Below, piece after piece: positions 48,941 to 58,140 of a stretch of DNA of 64,000 bases. The stretch covers positions 7,907,001 through 7,971,000 of the forward strand of contig NZ_CP149798.1 in the NCBI RefSeq assembly GCF_037940415.1. Direction: 5' to 3'. The notes below the pieces were generated by a model, which searched no databases, was not told the DNA's origin, and worked only from the letters and a program-made list of their open reading frames with translations. Numbering within the stretch: position 1 is the stretch's first letter; each line of letters opens with the position of its first letter. A program made the translations under genes and the position numbers. The stretch comes from Streptomyces sp. f51 (GTDB lineage Bacteria > Actinomycetota > Actinomycetes > Streptomycetales > Streptomycetaceae).

Positions 48941-49951
48941 TTATGCGGGGAAGCGGCCTGTGGAGCGCAACTGCCAGCGCCGTTCGGCGTAGGCGAGGTC
49001 ATCACGCCACAGCCGGGCGGCTGCTGCCCGCATGAGGGGGCGCATCAGTGGAGCTGCACTGCGCGCTGCTGTGAAGCCGCGCCGGCCGGAGGTGGCCACG
49101 ATCGCCTCGATGACGGCTGTCCGTGGCCTGCCTCGCTCGTCGGCTCCGAGCGGGGTCGCGTGCGTCTCGACGACCGAACCTTGGCCTTCGCCCTCGGTGA
49201 TGTGCATGACGACCGTGCGGGAGTCGGGGGCGGTGAAGACGGCACGCACGGGGACGACGAGTCTGCCAGTGAGCTTGAAGGAGACGTCGACGGTGAAACT
49301 GTCCTCGGCCGCGTCCTCTCCGGGGGTGTCGAGGACGGTGAGGTCGACGAATGAGTAGGGATGGAACCAGGCGCCGTGCCATGGATCCAGCCGATTGGCG
49401 ATGATGTCCTCCGGCTCGCAGGTTCCCAGACCCGAGTAGACGGCCGACACGGCGTCTGCCAGTGAGGGCCGCACGGGCAGCACGGGCGTGTCCAGCGGTG
49501 GTTCGCCGCCCACGGTGTCCAGGCGTACCCAGACCAAAAGGCCGTCATCGTGGACGGGCAGGGGCTCCCAGCCGGCGAACGGCTTTCCGCTGAGAGCGAG
49601 TCCGTGCCAGTGACAGACGAGTGTGCCGCAGCGCACCGGGCTGTCCCGCAGAGGTGCACCAAGGTGCGGGCAGATGCCAGGTCCGGCGGCCAGCCGTCCA
49701 TCGCCGTTTCGCCACACGACGATCTCCTGCCCGACAACAGTCCGGGCGAGGGGACGGTCCGCGGGAATGTCTCGGGCGGCACCGATGACGTACCAGTTGC
49801 CGGAGGGACGGTTCTGAGCCCGTTTGAGAGCATGCGCGATGACAGCAGGGCGGGCTTCGCGCCAGGTCGGATGCTGGTGCTCCCACGGTACGGGGGAGCG
49901 GCGCAGTGACAGCGGGAAGCGTCTGCGCGGGGCTGGGGGGCCGGCCTTCAT
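48941..49951 (-). CDS. crtV: Rieske-type protein of the carotenoid cluster (CrtV, DUF5914 type)
   Basis: This encodes 336 residues. The Rieske iron-sulfur motif is Cys94-x-His96 (ICPHLGAP) and Cys113-x2-His116 (LVCHWHGLAL). The C-terminal half (about 190-320) is beta-rich (FTVDVSFKLTGRLVVPVRAV, TVVMHITEGEGQGSVVETHA), the part I link to DUF5914. The family occurs as the fourth gene of Streptomyces crtEIBV operons; it was first thought to be a methylesterase, and its exact step is not established. A redox role on carotenoids is likely from the cofactor. It overlaps crtB by 4 bp. Confidence 0.82.
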   Translation of the reverse strand: MKAGPPAPRRRFPLSLRRSPVPWEHQHPTWREARPAVIAHALKRAQNRPSGNWYVIGAARDIPADRPLARTVVGQEIVVWRNGDGRLAAGPGICPHLGAPLRDSPVRCGTLVCHWHGLALSGKPFAGWEPLPVHDDGLLVWVRLDTVGGEPPLDTPVLPVRPSLADAVSAVYSGLGTCEPEDIIANRLDPWHGAWFHPYSFVDLTVLDTPGEDAAEDSFTVDVSFKLTGRLVVPVRAVFTAPDSRTVVMHITEGEGQGSVVETHATPLGADERGRPRTAVIEAIVATSGRRGFTAARSAAPLMRPLMRAAAARLWRDDLAYAERRWQLRSTGRFPA

Positions 49952-50973
49952 GCCACCTCCATTGCTACGGGCTGAGACGGGTGCGTGGCACTGCTGTGGG
50001 AGTGCTCCTCATCCTCAGACGGCGTCGGCCGAGCAGCATGGCGCGTTCGTACCCGCGCTGCGGCGACGCGCACCAGGCCGTCGATGGCGACGGCGGCGCG
50101 GCGTCGTCGGCTTACCGCAGTCCGTCGGTGCACGACCGCGTAGCCGTCCTCGGCCACGGCGTCCAGGATTCCCCCGTAGAGCACGAAGGCTGTCCGGATG
50201 CACGGACGGCTGACGGGGTCGAGCATCGCGATGCCGGGCGCCGCCTGACGGTACACACCGCGAGTGAGGTCTTCGAAGGCCTTGAGCGCCGCAGTGATGC
50301 GCGGGTCACGGCGGCCGGTGACCCTGCTCCACTGCAGCAGGTCCCGATCGACTGCGTGGGCTGCCAGGAGGTTGGCAGGAAGGTAGACGCGGCCGCGGTC
50401 GAGGTCCTCACCCACGTCCCGCAAGAAGTTGGTCAGCTGGAAGGCGACGCCGAGTGCGGCGGCATGCGGTTCTGCTTCCTGGAGCGGCACCACGGTGCCG
50501 AGGATCGGCAGCATCTGCAGTCCGATGACCGCAGCTGAGCCGTGCATGTACAGGCGCAGATCTTCGTAGGTCGGGTACTCAGTGACGTCAAGGTCGCTGC
50601 GCATGGAGTCCATGAAGTCGCTGAAGTGACGGGGGTCGATGTCATATCGGCGGGCCGTGTCGGCGAGCGCCATGACGACCGGTTCGGAGCTGGTCGCCTT
50701 CTGCAGGCCCTGTTCCATGCCTGCTTGCAGGCGGGCGAGGTGCGCCGAACGCTGTTCCGCGGTTTCCGTGGTGTCGAGTACGTCGACGATGTCGTCGGCC
50801 CAGCGGGCAAAGCCGTACAGGGCGTGAACGGCAGGACGTCGCTCGGGGGGAAGGAGCCGGGTTGCGAGGAAGTAGGTTTTGCCGTGCTGGGCGTTGAGCT
50901 GCCGGCAGCGTGCGTAGGCGCTGCGCAGTGCAGGGTCGTGGATGCCTGCCGCATCGAGTTCACGGTCGCTCAT
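49948..50973 (-). CDS. crtB: Phytoene synthase
   Basis: This encodes 341 residues with start ATG at 50973, overlapping the crtI stop by 4 bp. The two Asp-rich prenyl diphosphate-binding motifs are DDIVD (60-64, in FARWADDIVDVLD) and the RDVGED block in QLTNFLRDVGEDLDRGRVYL. Further family marks are KTYFLATRLLPPERRPAVHA and the YMHGSAAVIGLQMLP helix. It condenses two geranylgeranyl diphosphates to phytoene. The C-terminal 60 residues (arginine- then serine/histidine-rich) extend past the typical end and are probably disordered. Confidence 0.95.
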   Translation of the reverse strand: MSDRELDAAGIHDPALRSAYARCRQLNAQHGKTYFLATRLLPPERRPAVHALYGFARWADDIVDVLDTTETAEQRSAHLARLQAGMEQGLQKATSSEPVVMALADTARRYDIDPRHFSDFMDSMRSDLDVTEYPTYEDLRLYMHGSAAVIGLQMLPILGTVVPLQEAEPHAAALGVAFQLTNFLRDVGEDLDRGRVYLPANLLAAHAVDRDLLQWSRVTGRRDPRITAALKAFEDLTRGVYRQAAPGIAMLDPVSRPCIRTAFVLYGGILDAVAEDGYAVVHRRTAVSRRRRAAVAIDGLVRVAAARVRTRHAARPTPSEDEEHSHSSATHPSQPVAMEVA

Positions 50974-52511
50974 GAAAGGCGTCCTTGGGTGGGGGCTGTG
51001 GCTTGGCGCGGGCGGACGGGCCTGCGGACGTGGCCACCGGTGATCCGGGCGGCGGCGAGTTTCCCGGAGATCAGCACCGTGGGTACTCCTACGCCCGGTG
51101 TGGTGCCGCAGCCGGCGAGGACGGCGTTCTCGGTGCCGCGAACCAGGTTGCGGGGGCGGAAGGGACCGGTTTGAGCGAAGGTGTGCGCCGCGGAGAACGG
51201 GGTTCCCGCAGCGTGGCCTTGGGCGTGCCAGTCCGCGGGTGTGACGAGGCACTGCTCGGTGATGCTGGAGCTGATGCCGTCGAGACCGCGCTGCTCGAGC
51301 TCTTTCAGGATGCTGTCGCGGTAGCGCGGGGCGAGCTCGCCCCACGCGGCGGCCTTGGGCCCGATGTCCGTGTTCGGGCAGGGGGCAAGGATGTAGTGCA
51401 GGTGCTTGCCGGGTGGTGCGAGGGATGGGTCCGTGGCCGTTGGGCGAGTGATGAGCAGGGACGGATCGCTCATCAACTGCCCGGTGCGGGTCAGTTCGTC
51501 GAAGGTGCGGCTCCAGGAGGCCCCGAAGGACAGTGTGTGGTGGCCGAGACCGGGCCAGGTCTGAGTGGTGCCCGCGTGCAGGATGACGGCGGACGGCGAG
51601 TTCTGGATCCGTACCGGCCGGCGGGGTGTGTGGCCCAGGAGGCCGTAGGTGACGGGCAGATCGGGAGTGAGGACAACCGCGTCGCACGGGATGCGGTTCT
51701 TGCTGGTGACGACCGCGGTGATGCGATGGCCGGAGCGTTCCAGGTGGGTGACGTCCTGCCCGAAGCGAAGGTCTGCGCCCGCTTGGGCGGCTGCGTCGGC
51801 CATGGCCTGTGGCAGAGCGTGCATGCCGCCGCGGGGGAAGTAGACGCCGGCGATCGTGTCCATGTAGGCGATGACGGCGTAGGCGGCCAGCGCGCGGGCG
51901 GGCGGGATGCCCGCGTACAGGGCCTGGAAGGAGAAGATGCGGCGTAGGCGCTCATCGTGCAGGTAGCGTCCGATGCGGGTGTCCAGCCTGCCGAATCCGC
52001 CCAGGGCGGCCAGTCGGGCAAGGTCGGGTGTCAGGAGTTGGAAGGGCGAGTCGAAGTTGGCGTCGATGAAGTGGCGCATCTGGGCTTGGTAGAGGCGAGT
52101 GAGCCAGTCGCGCAGGCGCCGGTAGCCTGCTGCTTCCCTGGGTCCGGCGAACCGTTCGACTTCCGCTTCCATGGAGTGGGGGTCGGTGTGGACGTCGATG
52201 CTGGTGCCGTCGGCGAAGCGGGCCCGGTAGGCGGGATGAAGAGGGATGAGTTCAACGCGCTCGCGCAAGGAGTCGCCGACCGCGGCGAAAGCCTCGTCGG
52301 CAAGCTCCGGCATGGTCAGCACGGTGGGGCCGGTGTCGATGTGGTAGCCGGCGCGGTGAAGGCGTCCGGCACGGCCGCCGGGCAGCAGATCACGCTCCAC
52401 AACGGTGACTTGGCGACCGGCACCCAGCAGGTGCAGTGCGGCCGAGAGCCCTGACAGGCCGGCCCCCACCACGACGACGTGGTCCGTGCGTCCGGGGATG
52501 GTCCTGGTCAT
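50970..52511 (-). CDS. crtI: Phytoene desaturase
   Basis: This encodes 513 residues. The FAD-binding motif is VVVVGAGLSGLSAALHLLGA near the N terminus with ERDLLPGGRAGRL as second contact. The family C-terminal signature appears in HTFAQTGPFRPRNL and LAGCGTTPGVGVPTVLISG. CrtI desaturates phytoene stepwise to lycopene. The length is normal (about 490-520). It overlaps crtE upstream and crtB downstream by 4 bp each, so the whole operon is likely translated in step. Confidence 0.95.
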   Translation of the reverse strand: MTRTIPGRTDHVVVVGAGLSGLSAALHLLGAGRQVTVVERDLLPGGRAGRLHRAGYHIDTGPTVLTMPELADEAFAAVGDSLRERVELIPLHPAYRARFADGTSIDVHTDPHSMEAEVERFAGPREAAGYRRLRDWLTRLYQAQMRHFIDANFDSPFQLLTPDLARLAALGGFGRLDTRIGRYLHDERLRRIFSFQALYAGIPPARALAAYAVIAYMDTIAGVYFPRGGMHALPQAMADAAAQAGADLRFGQDVTHLERSGHRITAVVTSKNRIPCDAVVLTPDLPVTYGLLGHTPRRPVRIQNSPSAVILHAGTTQTWPGLGHHTLSFGASWSRTFDELTRTGQLMSDPSLLITRPTATDPSLAPPGKHLHYILAPCPNTDIGPKAAAWGELAPRYRDSILKELEQRGLDGISSSITEQCLVTPADWHAQGHAAGTPFSAAHTFAQTGPFRPRNLVRGTENAVLAGCGTTPGVGVPTVLISGKLAAARITGGHVRRPVRPRQATAPTQGRLS

Positions 52512-53815
52512 CGGCCGGCCCCCTCTGCGCTCATGGTGAGAAGCCGGGATCCGGTGCGAGGGGAGGAGGCGGTCGGGCCGTGCGCGGGTGCACTTGGGGC
52601 CGTGGGAATCGCGGTGGCGGACTGCAGGAGTTCCCGCAGATGCCTGCGGCCCTCGGGCTCGAGCGCCGCTCCTTCGAGATGGCGCATGCCCTGCGCGGCC
52701 AGTCTGCTGATCTTTGCTTCTGTTGTCGCTTGCGCGCCGGTGGAGATGAGTACCTCCCGCACCTGGGCGAGACCCTCTTGTGAGAGTCCGGGACGGCCGA
52801 CTGAGTTGCGCAGCACGTCCAGGGAGCTGCGGTCGTTTCGGGCCGTGGCCCGGGCCTGCGCGACGGCGATGAGATAGGTGGGCTTGCCCGACCGGATGTC
52901 ACTGCCCGACGGCTTGCCGCTCTGCTCTGCCGTGCCGAAGACGTCCTGGAGGTCGTCCCGCAGTTGGAAGGCGATGCCGATGCACCGGCCGGCTGAGCAC
53001 AGGGCCGCCGTGGTGGCGTCGTCTGCATCTGAGAGGGCGGCGCCGAGGGCCAGCGGCCGCTCGACCGAGTAGAGAGCACTTTTGAGGCAGGCGGCGCGGA
53101 TCGCGTGGGCCAACGAGCGTGACGAGGTGCTCTGGCCTTGAAGGTCCAGGTATTGGCCGGCCACCATCTCCGTGCGCATGGCGCTCCACAGGCCGCGCAC
53201 CCGTCGTGCGCGGGTGGGGCAGAGTTCGGTGTCGACCAGCACGTCGTCCGCCCACGCCAGCGCCAGGTCCCCGGCGAGGATGGCCGCCGATTCGCCGAAA
53301 CGCTCTCGGTGCGCGAAGGACACGGTGTCGGCGTACTGAGCCTCGACGTCCGCGTGCAGGGCGGGCTGCCCGCGGCGGAGCCGGGAGCCGTCCATCACAT
53401 CGTCGTGAACGAGCGCGCAGGTCTGAATGAGTTCCAGAGCGCACCCCAGACGCAGCGCAGCCTCCGAATCGCCGATCCCGCCGCCGCACGCGCGCAGCGC
53501 CCACCACAGGAACTGGGCTCGTGTGCGCTTGCCTCCGCCCAGGGTGAAGCGAGCGACACGATCGGCGAGATCGTGAGCGAACACCGGGTCGAGGGCGGTT
53601 GCCTGCGCGGCGCGCTCAGCCAGCAGAATTTCGAGGTGACGTTCGACGGCTGCGGGCACATCCGCGTCAATCCTCTGCAACTCCTGGAAGCCCGCCCAGG
53701 TCGAGGAATCAAGCCGCTGTGCATTCCGCTCAGCTGAAGTTCCCTGCTGGGAAGCGTGCGCCGAGCCGGGCGGCGCTTCGACCGCACGGTGGGCGTTCGG
53801 CTTGCTGGGACGCAT
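52508..53815 (-). CDS. crtE: Geranylgeranyl diphosphate synthase
   Basis: This encodes 435 residues from the ATG at 53815 with GAGAGG upstream; the longer open frame lacks a site. The polyprenyl synthase motifs are the first Asp-rich motif DDVMD (138-142, in ALVHDDVMDGSRLRRGQPA) and the second DDLQD (287-291, in FQLRDDLQDVFG), plus GGGKRTRAQ. The first 45 residues and last 40 residues are extensions beyond the catalytic core. It makes the C20 precursor for the carotenoids. It is the first gene of the crtEIBV operon. Confidence 0.95.
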   Translation of the reverse strand: MRPSKPNAHRAVEAPPGSAHASQQGTSAERNAQRLDSSTWAGFQELQRIDADVPAAVERHLEILLAERAAQATALDPVFAHDLADRVARFTLGGGKRTRAQFLWWALRACGGGIGDSEAALRLGCALELIQTCALVHDDVMDGSRLRRGQPALHADVEAQYADTVSFAHRERFGESAAILAGDLALAWADDVLVDTELCPTRARRVRGLWSAMRTEMVAGQYLDLQGQSTSSRSLAHAIRAACLKSALYSVERPLALGAALSDADDATTAALCSAGRCIGIAFQLRDDLQDVFGTAEQSGKPSGSDIRSGKPTYLIAVAQARATARNDRSSLDVLRNSVGRPGLSQEGLAQVREVLISTGAQATTEAKISRLAAQGMRHLEGAALEPEGRRHLRELLQSATAIPTAPSAPAHGPTASSPRTGSRLLTMSAEGAGR

Positions 53816-54084
53816 CCCGGATCCTCTCAATGTGATCGCAGCTGGCCTTTCCTTACGCTTTCCGCGCCGGTGGGGGGCACGGATGCGCCAGCTGAGGGAA
53901 TGCGAAGCCGCATGCCGCACTTCCGCGAGCGAGCCCTGCCCGTTGCCCTGCGCAGAGTGAGAACGGCGGGCACGCAGAGAGCCGTCACCCGTCAAGCTCT
54001 CAGCGCGTCCTGCATCCGTAGGGCCGCGTCAGCGGGAATCATTTCGACCACTTCTGCGGGATGCGACAAGAGAGGGGAACGCTC
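53816..54084. promoter_or_regulatory. Divergent promoter region of the crt operons
   Basis: This 269-bp region separates the crtE start (minus) and the crtY start (plus). Both operon promoters must lie here. In other streptomycetes crt clusters are controlled by an ECF factor (CrtS/LitS) and a light-sensing MerR-type LitR; neither LitR nor LitS was recognised nearby. No promoter boxes could be assigned with confidence. Confidence 0.6.
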
Positions 54085-55275
54085 GTGCTCAGGGCGGATG
54101 TCGCCATCGTGGGCGCGGGCGCGGCGGGACTCTCCCTCGCGTACCTGTTGTCCGACCCGCCCCCAGGAAGGCGCCGGCTGTCGGTGCTCCTCATCGATGC
54201 CCCGCCAGGTCCCCTGCGACCGCCGCTGCGGACCTGGTGCTTTTGGGAGCCCGGTCGGGGCTGGTACGACGACGCCGTGACCGCGTCCTGGCAGAACTTG
54301 CGGGTTCATACTCGCGCCGGTCAGAGCCTTACGAGTCACATCGCACCGCTGCGGTACAAGATGATCCGCTCCGACGACTTCGAGAACCTGATCGCTCACA
54401 GCCTCCAGCAGAGCGACAACGTTCAGTGCATCGAGGCGACGGCCGAAGCAGTGGAGGGCATCGCTGGCGGGGCCCTGATCCACGGTCGAACCGCAGACGG
54501 TCAGCCGTTGAATGCCCGGGCCCGGTGGGTCTTCGACTCCCGCCCGCTGGGCAGCCTCCCCGCAGGCCGTACCACCTTGCTGCAGCACTTCCATGGCCGG
54601 TTCGTGGAATCCGATCAGCCGATCTTCGACCCCGGCACGGCCGAACTGATGGACTTCCGTACGCCGCAGCCCGCCCAGGGCCTCTCCTTTGGCTACGTAC
54701 TGCCCACCAGCCCCACGTATGCCCTCGTGGAATACACCGAATTCTCCCTCCAACTCCTGTCTCGGCAAGCATATGAAGCCGTCCTGAGCCACTACACCCG
54801 AGATGTTCTCGGTCTGCCGGACCTCAAGGTCGTCTCGACCGAGACGGGCGTCATTCCCATGACGGACGCACCCTTCACCCGGCAGACCGCACCGTCGGTG
54901 TTCCGGATCGGCGCAGCAGCAGGTGCGACCCGCCCGTCGACGGGATACACCTTCGCCGCCATCCAACGCCAGGTCCAAACAGTCGCCAACGCACTGCTGT
55001 CCGGGCGGAACCCGCGGCCACCCGCTGCGCACTCCGCCCGCTCCCGGGCCATGGACGCCGTCATGCTGCGCGCCCTGGACCGCGGCCGGGTCGGCGCCGA
55101 CTTCTTCAGCCGCCTGTTCACCCACGTCCCCATGGAACGACTGCTGCGCTTCCTCGACGGCCGTACCTGTCTCCACGAAGACCTCGCCGTGGGAATTCGC
55201 ACCCCCGTGCTTCCCATGCTGCGATCCGCCGCAGAACTGCTGTACCTACCCCGCCGCCCCTTCCCCCGCCCGTGA
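54085..55275 (+). CDS. crtY: Lycopene beta-cyclase
   Basis: This encodes 396 residues from the GTG at 54085 with AGAGGGG upstream; the ATG at 54061 is a less likely start. The N-terminal FAD/NAD motif is DVAIVGAGAAGLSLAYLLS. Typical CrtY blocks follow: PLRTWCFWEPGRGWYDDAV, FDSRPLGS, LLQHFHGRFVESDQPIF, YVLPTSPTYALVEYTEFS and AAAGATRPSTGYTFAAIQRQ. The enzyme cyclises both ends of lycopene to give beta-carotene. It starts the crtYTU operon, with 40 bp before crtT. Confidence 0.95.
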   Translation: MLRADVAIVGAGAAGLSLAYLLSDPPPGRRRLSVLLIDAPPGPLRPPLRTWCFWEPGRGWYDDAVTASWQNLRVHTRAGQSLTSHIAPLRYKMIRSDDFENLIAHSLQQSDNVQCIEATAEAVEGIAGGALIHGRTADGQPLNARARWVFDSRPLGSLPAGRTTLLQHFHGRFVESDQPIFDPGTAELMDFRTPQPAQGLSFGYVLPTSPTYALVEYTEFSLQLLSRQAYEAVLSHYTRDVLGLPDLKVVSTETGVIPMTDAPFTRQTAPSVFRIGAAAGATRPSTGYTFAAIQRQVQTVANALLSGRNPRPPAAHSARSRAMDAVMLRALDRGRVGADFFSRLFTHVPMERLLRFLDGRTCLHEDLAVGIRTPVLPMLRSAAELLYLPRRPFPRP

Positions 55276-55315
55276 TCCGGCGGCGGATCCCCGTGTACCT
55301 GCTCAAGGAGATTGC

Positions 55316-56050
55316 ATGACTCTGCTCCGCGACGCGGACCTGGCCGCCGCGTTCGACCATGCCGCCCGCAGCTACGACACACTGGTGGCCGTCAACCCCG
55401 GCTACCACGCACATCTGCGCCGCTCCGCGCGCCGCCTGGGCTTGGCAGACGGCGGCCGCGGCCTGCGCGTACTGGACCTGGGGTGCGGCACCGGTGCCTC
55501 GACCGCCGCACTGACAGCGGTGCTTCCTCACGCCTCGGTCACGGCTGTCGATGCTTCGGCCGGCATGTTGGAACGCGCAGCTGTCAAGCCCTGGCCCGGC
55601 GACGTCACGTTCGTCCACGCCCCGGCGGAGCAGCTGACAGAGGCAAACGTCGGGGGAGCCTACGACGCGGTGTTCGCCGGATACCTGTTCCGCAATGTCG
55701 CCGATCCCGACAGCGTCCTCGCATCGGTGCATGGCCTGCTGGCCCCTCATGGCCGGCTCGCGGTGCACGAGTACACCCTCAGCGGCCGGGCCGGCCACCG
55801 AGCGGTGTGGACGGCCGTGTGCGCCGGCATCGTCCTGCCCGTCGCCACCGCCCTGGGCGACGGGCAGTTGTATCGCCACCTATGGCGCAGCGTGGTCGAA
55901 TTCGACACGGCCGAGGAATTCGCACGCCGGGTCCACTCGGCCGGCTTCGACTCCGTTCGGGTGCTGCCCTTGCCGGGATGGCAAACCGGCATCACCCACA
56001 CGGTCATCGCCCGGCGCGCCCCCGGCGACGACGAGGCCGTCGGCCGATGA
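55316..56050 (+). CDS. crtT: SAM-dependent methyltransferase of the carotenoid cluster
   Basis: This encodes 244 residues from the ATG at 55316 with AAGGAG upstream. The class I methyltransferase motif I is VLDLGCGTGASTAAL, followed by VTAVDASAGMLERA and the FAGYLFRNVADPDSVL block, close to UbiE/COQ5-type enzymes. The syntenic crtT in other Streptomyces crt clusters is a conserved methyltransferase whose carotenoid product is not well defined. The stop overlaps the crtU start by 4 bp. Confidence 0.9.
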   Translation: MTLLRDADLAAAFDHAARSYDTLVAVNPGYHAHLRRSARRLGLADGGRGLRVLDLGCGTGASTAALTAVLPHASVTAVDASAGMLERAAVKPWPGDVTFVHAPAEQLTEANVGGAYDAVFAGYLFRNVADPDSVLASVHGLLAPHGRLAVHEYTLSGRAGHRAVWTAVCAGIVLPVATALGDGQLYRHLWRSVVEFDTAEEFARRVHSAGFDSVRVLPLPGWQTGITHTVIARRAPGDDEAVGR

Positions 56051-57642
56051 GGGCGCCGAGGCCACGAGACATCGCCCGACGCGGCAGAGACCGCCGGGCA
56101 CACACGCTGCTGCCCCGGCCCGGCGCCCCACGCGTCGACAGCGAGCGGCCGCCCACCACCGCCGTCGTGGGCGGAGGAATTGCCGGAATGGCGGCCGCTA
56201 CCGCCCTCGCCGAACGAGGGGTGCGCGTCACCCTCTACGAACGCGAGGCCTCACTCGGCGGGCGCGTAGCGGGCTGGCCGGTCACCCTGCGCGACGGCAC
56301 AACGGCCACCATGAGCAGAGGCTTTCATGCCTTCTTCCGGCAGTACTACAACCTCCGCGGGCTCCTGCGCAGGACCGACCCTGGGCTGCAGCGGCTGACC
56401 GGCCTTGCCGACTACCCCCTGCAACACAGCGGTGGGCTGCACGACAGCTTCCGCAAGGTCCCTCGCACACCACCGTGGAGCGCCATCGGCTTTGTCGCCC
56501 AGAGCCCGACATTCACCATCCGCGACCTGTACCGCATGAACCCCCGCGCCGCCCTGCCCCTCCTCGACGTCCGCGTACCGGAGGTCTATGAGCAACTCGA
56601 CGGCGTCAGCGCATACGACTTCCTGCAATCGATCCGCTTCCCCGAAGCCGCCCACCACCTCGCCTTCGAGGTCTTCTCCCGCAGCTTCTTCGCTGATCCT
56701 CGGCAACTGTCAGCGGCAGAGATGGTGCTGATGTTCCACATCTACTTCCTCGGCTCCGCCGAAGGACTTCTCTTCGACGTACCCGACGAACCCTTCCCCG
56801 ACGCGCTCTGGAGACCGCTTGGCGACTACCTGCGGGGCCACCATGTCGACATCCGGCTGTCCACCCCGGTCGCTACCGTCGCCCCCACACACGAGGGAGG
56901 CTTCATCGTCGACTGTGGCGAAGAGCGGTGGTACGACTCCGTCGTGCTGGCGCTGGACACTGCCGGCCTGCAATCCATCGTCAGCAGTTCGCCGGAACTC
57001 GGCCACACGGCATGGCGCCAAAGCGTTGCCCGGCTGCGGACGGCACCGCCCTTCCTTGTCTCGCGTCTCTGGCTCGACCAGCCCGTGGCCCGCGATCGCC
57101 CCGGCTTTCTGGGCACCAGCGGATACGGAACCGTGGACAACGTCAGCATCCTCAACCGATGGGAGGGCGAAGCCTCCCGCTGGGCGGCTCGCACCGGCGG
57201 CTCCGTCGTCGAACTGCATGCCTACGCCCTCCCGCACGACTGCGCCCGCGACGTGGAGCAAAAGCGGTTGCTCACCCAGCTTCACACCGTCTACCCGGAG
57301 ACACGGGCCGCCCTCGTGGTGGACGAACGCCACGAGTGGCGGAGCGACTGCCCGCTGTTCCCGGTCGGCGGGTACACCGACCGTCCCACCATCCGCACCA
57401 GCCACCCCGGCCTGGTGATCGCCGGAGACCTCGTGCGCACGGAGCTGCCCGTCGCCCTCATGGAACGCGCGGCGACGAGCGGCTTCATGGCCGCCAACGC
57501 ATTGCTGGAACAGTGGAATGTCCAAGGACAGGCTCTGTGGACGGTGCCTCGGCGAGGCCGCAATCTTGCCTTCAGGGCTACGACGATGATGGGCACTTCT
57601 TCAAGGGGTAGCCGCATGGCTTTCGTGGACCGACCGCAGTAG
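56047..57642 (+). CDS. crtU: Beta-carotene desaturase/methyltransferase (isorenieratene synthase)
   Basis: This encodes 531 residues from the ATG at 56047, which overlaps crtT. The FAD motif is TAVVGGGIAGMAAATALAER, followed by EREASLGGRVAGWP and SRGFHAFFRQYYNLRGLL. The C-terminal FAD-contact region is VIAGDLVRTELPVALMERAA and the end carries NALLEQWNVQGQALWTVPRR. CrtU converts beta-ionone rings to aromatic rings, giving isorenieratene from beta-carotene. The last 30 residues are variable. A TnpB relic begins soon after the stop, so a mobile element once landed beside the cluster. Confidence 0.93.
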   Translation: MRAPRPRDIARRGRDRRAHTLLPRPGAPRVDSERPPTTAVVGGGIAGMAAATALAERGVRVTLYEREASLGGRVAGWPVTLRDGTTATMSRGFHAFFRQYYNLRGLLRRTDPGLQRLTGLADYPLQHSGGLHDSFRKVPRTPPWSAIGFVAQSPTFTIRDLYRMNPRAALPLLDVRVPEVYEQLDGVSAYDFLQSIRFPEAAHHLAFEVFSRSFFADPRQLSAAEMVLMFHIYFLGSAEGLLFDVPDEPFPDALWRPLGDYLRGHHVDIRLSTPVATVAPTHEGGFIVDCGEERWYDSVVLALDTAGLQSIVSSSPELGHTAWRQSVARLRTAPPFLVSRLWLDQPVARDRPGFLGTSGYGTVDNVSILNRWEGEASRWAARTGGSVVELHAYALPHDCARDVEQKRLLTQLHTVYPETRAALVVDERHEWRSDCPLFPVGGYTDRPTIRTSHPGLVIAGDLVRTELPVALMERAATSGFMAANALLEQWNVQGQALWTVPRRGRNLAFRATTMMGTSSRGSRMAFVDRPQ

Positions 57643-57718
57643 TTGATGAGCCGATACGAAGCCGGGGGCGGATCCGCGGGGGCGCGGGATCAGTCCGTCA
57701 GCACACGCCCGGGCCAAG

Positions 57719-57979
57719 GTGACTGTCCATCGCTCGTGGCTCACCGAGTGGCGGCCGTGGTCGCTGCCGACGCTGCGCAAGGAGTTCAACCAGGCCAAGA
57801 AGACTGGCCCGCGCTTCGCTGCCGGGTGGAAGGAGAACTCCAAGGAGGCGTACAGCACCGGCCTCGCCAACGCGTCGGCCGCATTCGACAACTACGCCAA
57901 GTCGAAAAACGGCAAGCGCAAGGGCGCCCGGATGGGTACGCCGCGGTTCAAGTCGAAGCGGAAAGCACCGCTCTGGTGA
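57719..57979 (+). pseudogene. TnpB (OrfB) N-terminal fragment of another subfamily
   Basis: The plus strand encodes WSLPTLRKEFNQAKKTGPRF, then WKENSKEAYSTGLANASAAF and GKRKGARMGTPRFKSKRKA with a TGA at 57977-57979. This is the central N-terminal block of IS605 OrfB proteins; the N-x-A-K, the S-K-E-A-Y and the R-M-G-x-P-R-F-K-S motifs are all conserved. The RuvC core is absent. It differs from the two full TnpB copies, so it comes from a distinct element that inserted beside crtU. Confidence 0.75.
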
Positions 57980-58077
57980 TGTGACGGACCTTCCCGGGAA
58001 GAAATGCCCGGAATGCTGAGACCTGACTACGGACTCAGCAACGGTGGACGAGCGTGCACGGATCGATCGGCGCCAGC

Positions 58078-58134
58078 CCTGCCTGGACGGATACGTCCGG
58101 GTACTTCGGCGCCGCATGTATCCGTCCAGGCAGG
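58078..58134. terminator. 17-bp stem terminator-like hairpin
   Basis: CCTGCCTGGACGGATAC (58078-58094) and GTATCCGTCCAGGCAGG (58118-58134) are exact complements around a 23-base loop. The right arm ends 6 bp before the DUF4383 stop at 58141 (minus strand), so it probably terminates that transcript, and perhaps crtYTU readthrough. Confidence 0.8.
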
Positions 58135-58140
58135 CCCCCT

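Noticed and set aside
55312..56046. Extended upstream part of the long frame that ends as CrtU
   Set aside because: The 776-codon frame starts inside crtT in another phase. The true CrtU start is the ATG at 56047, overlapping the crtT stop.
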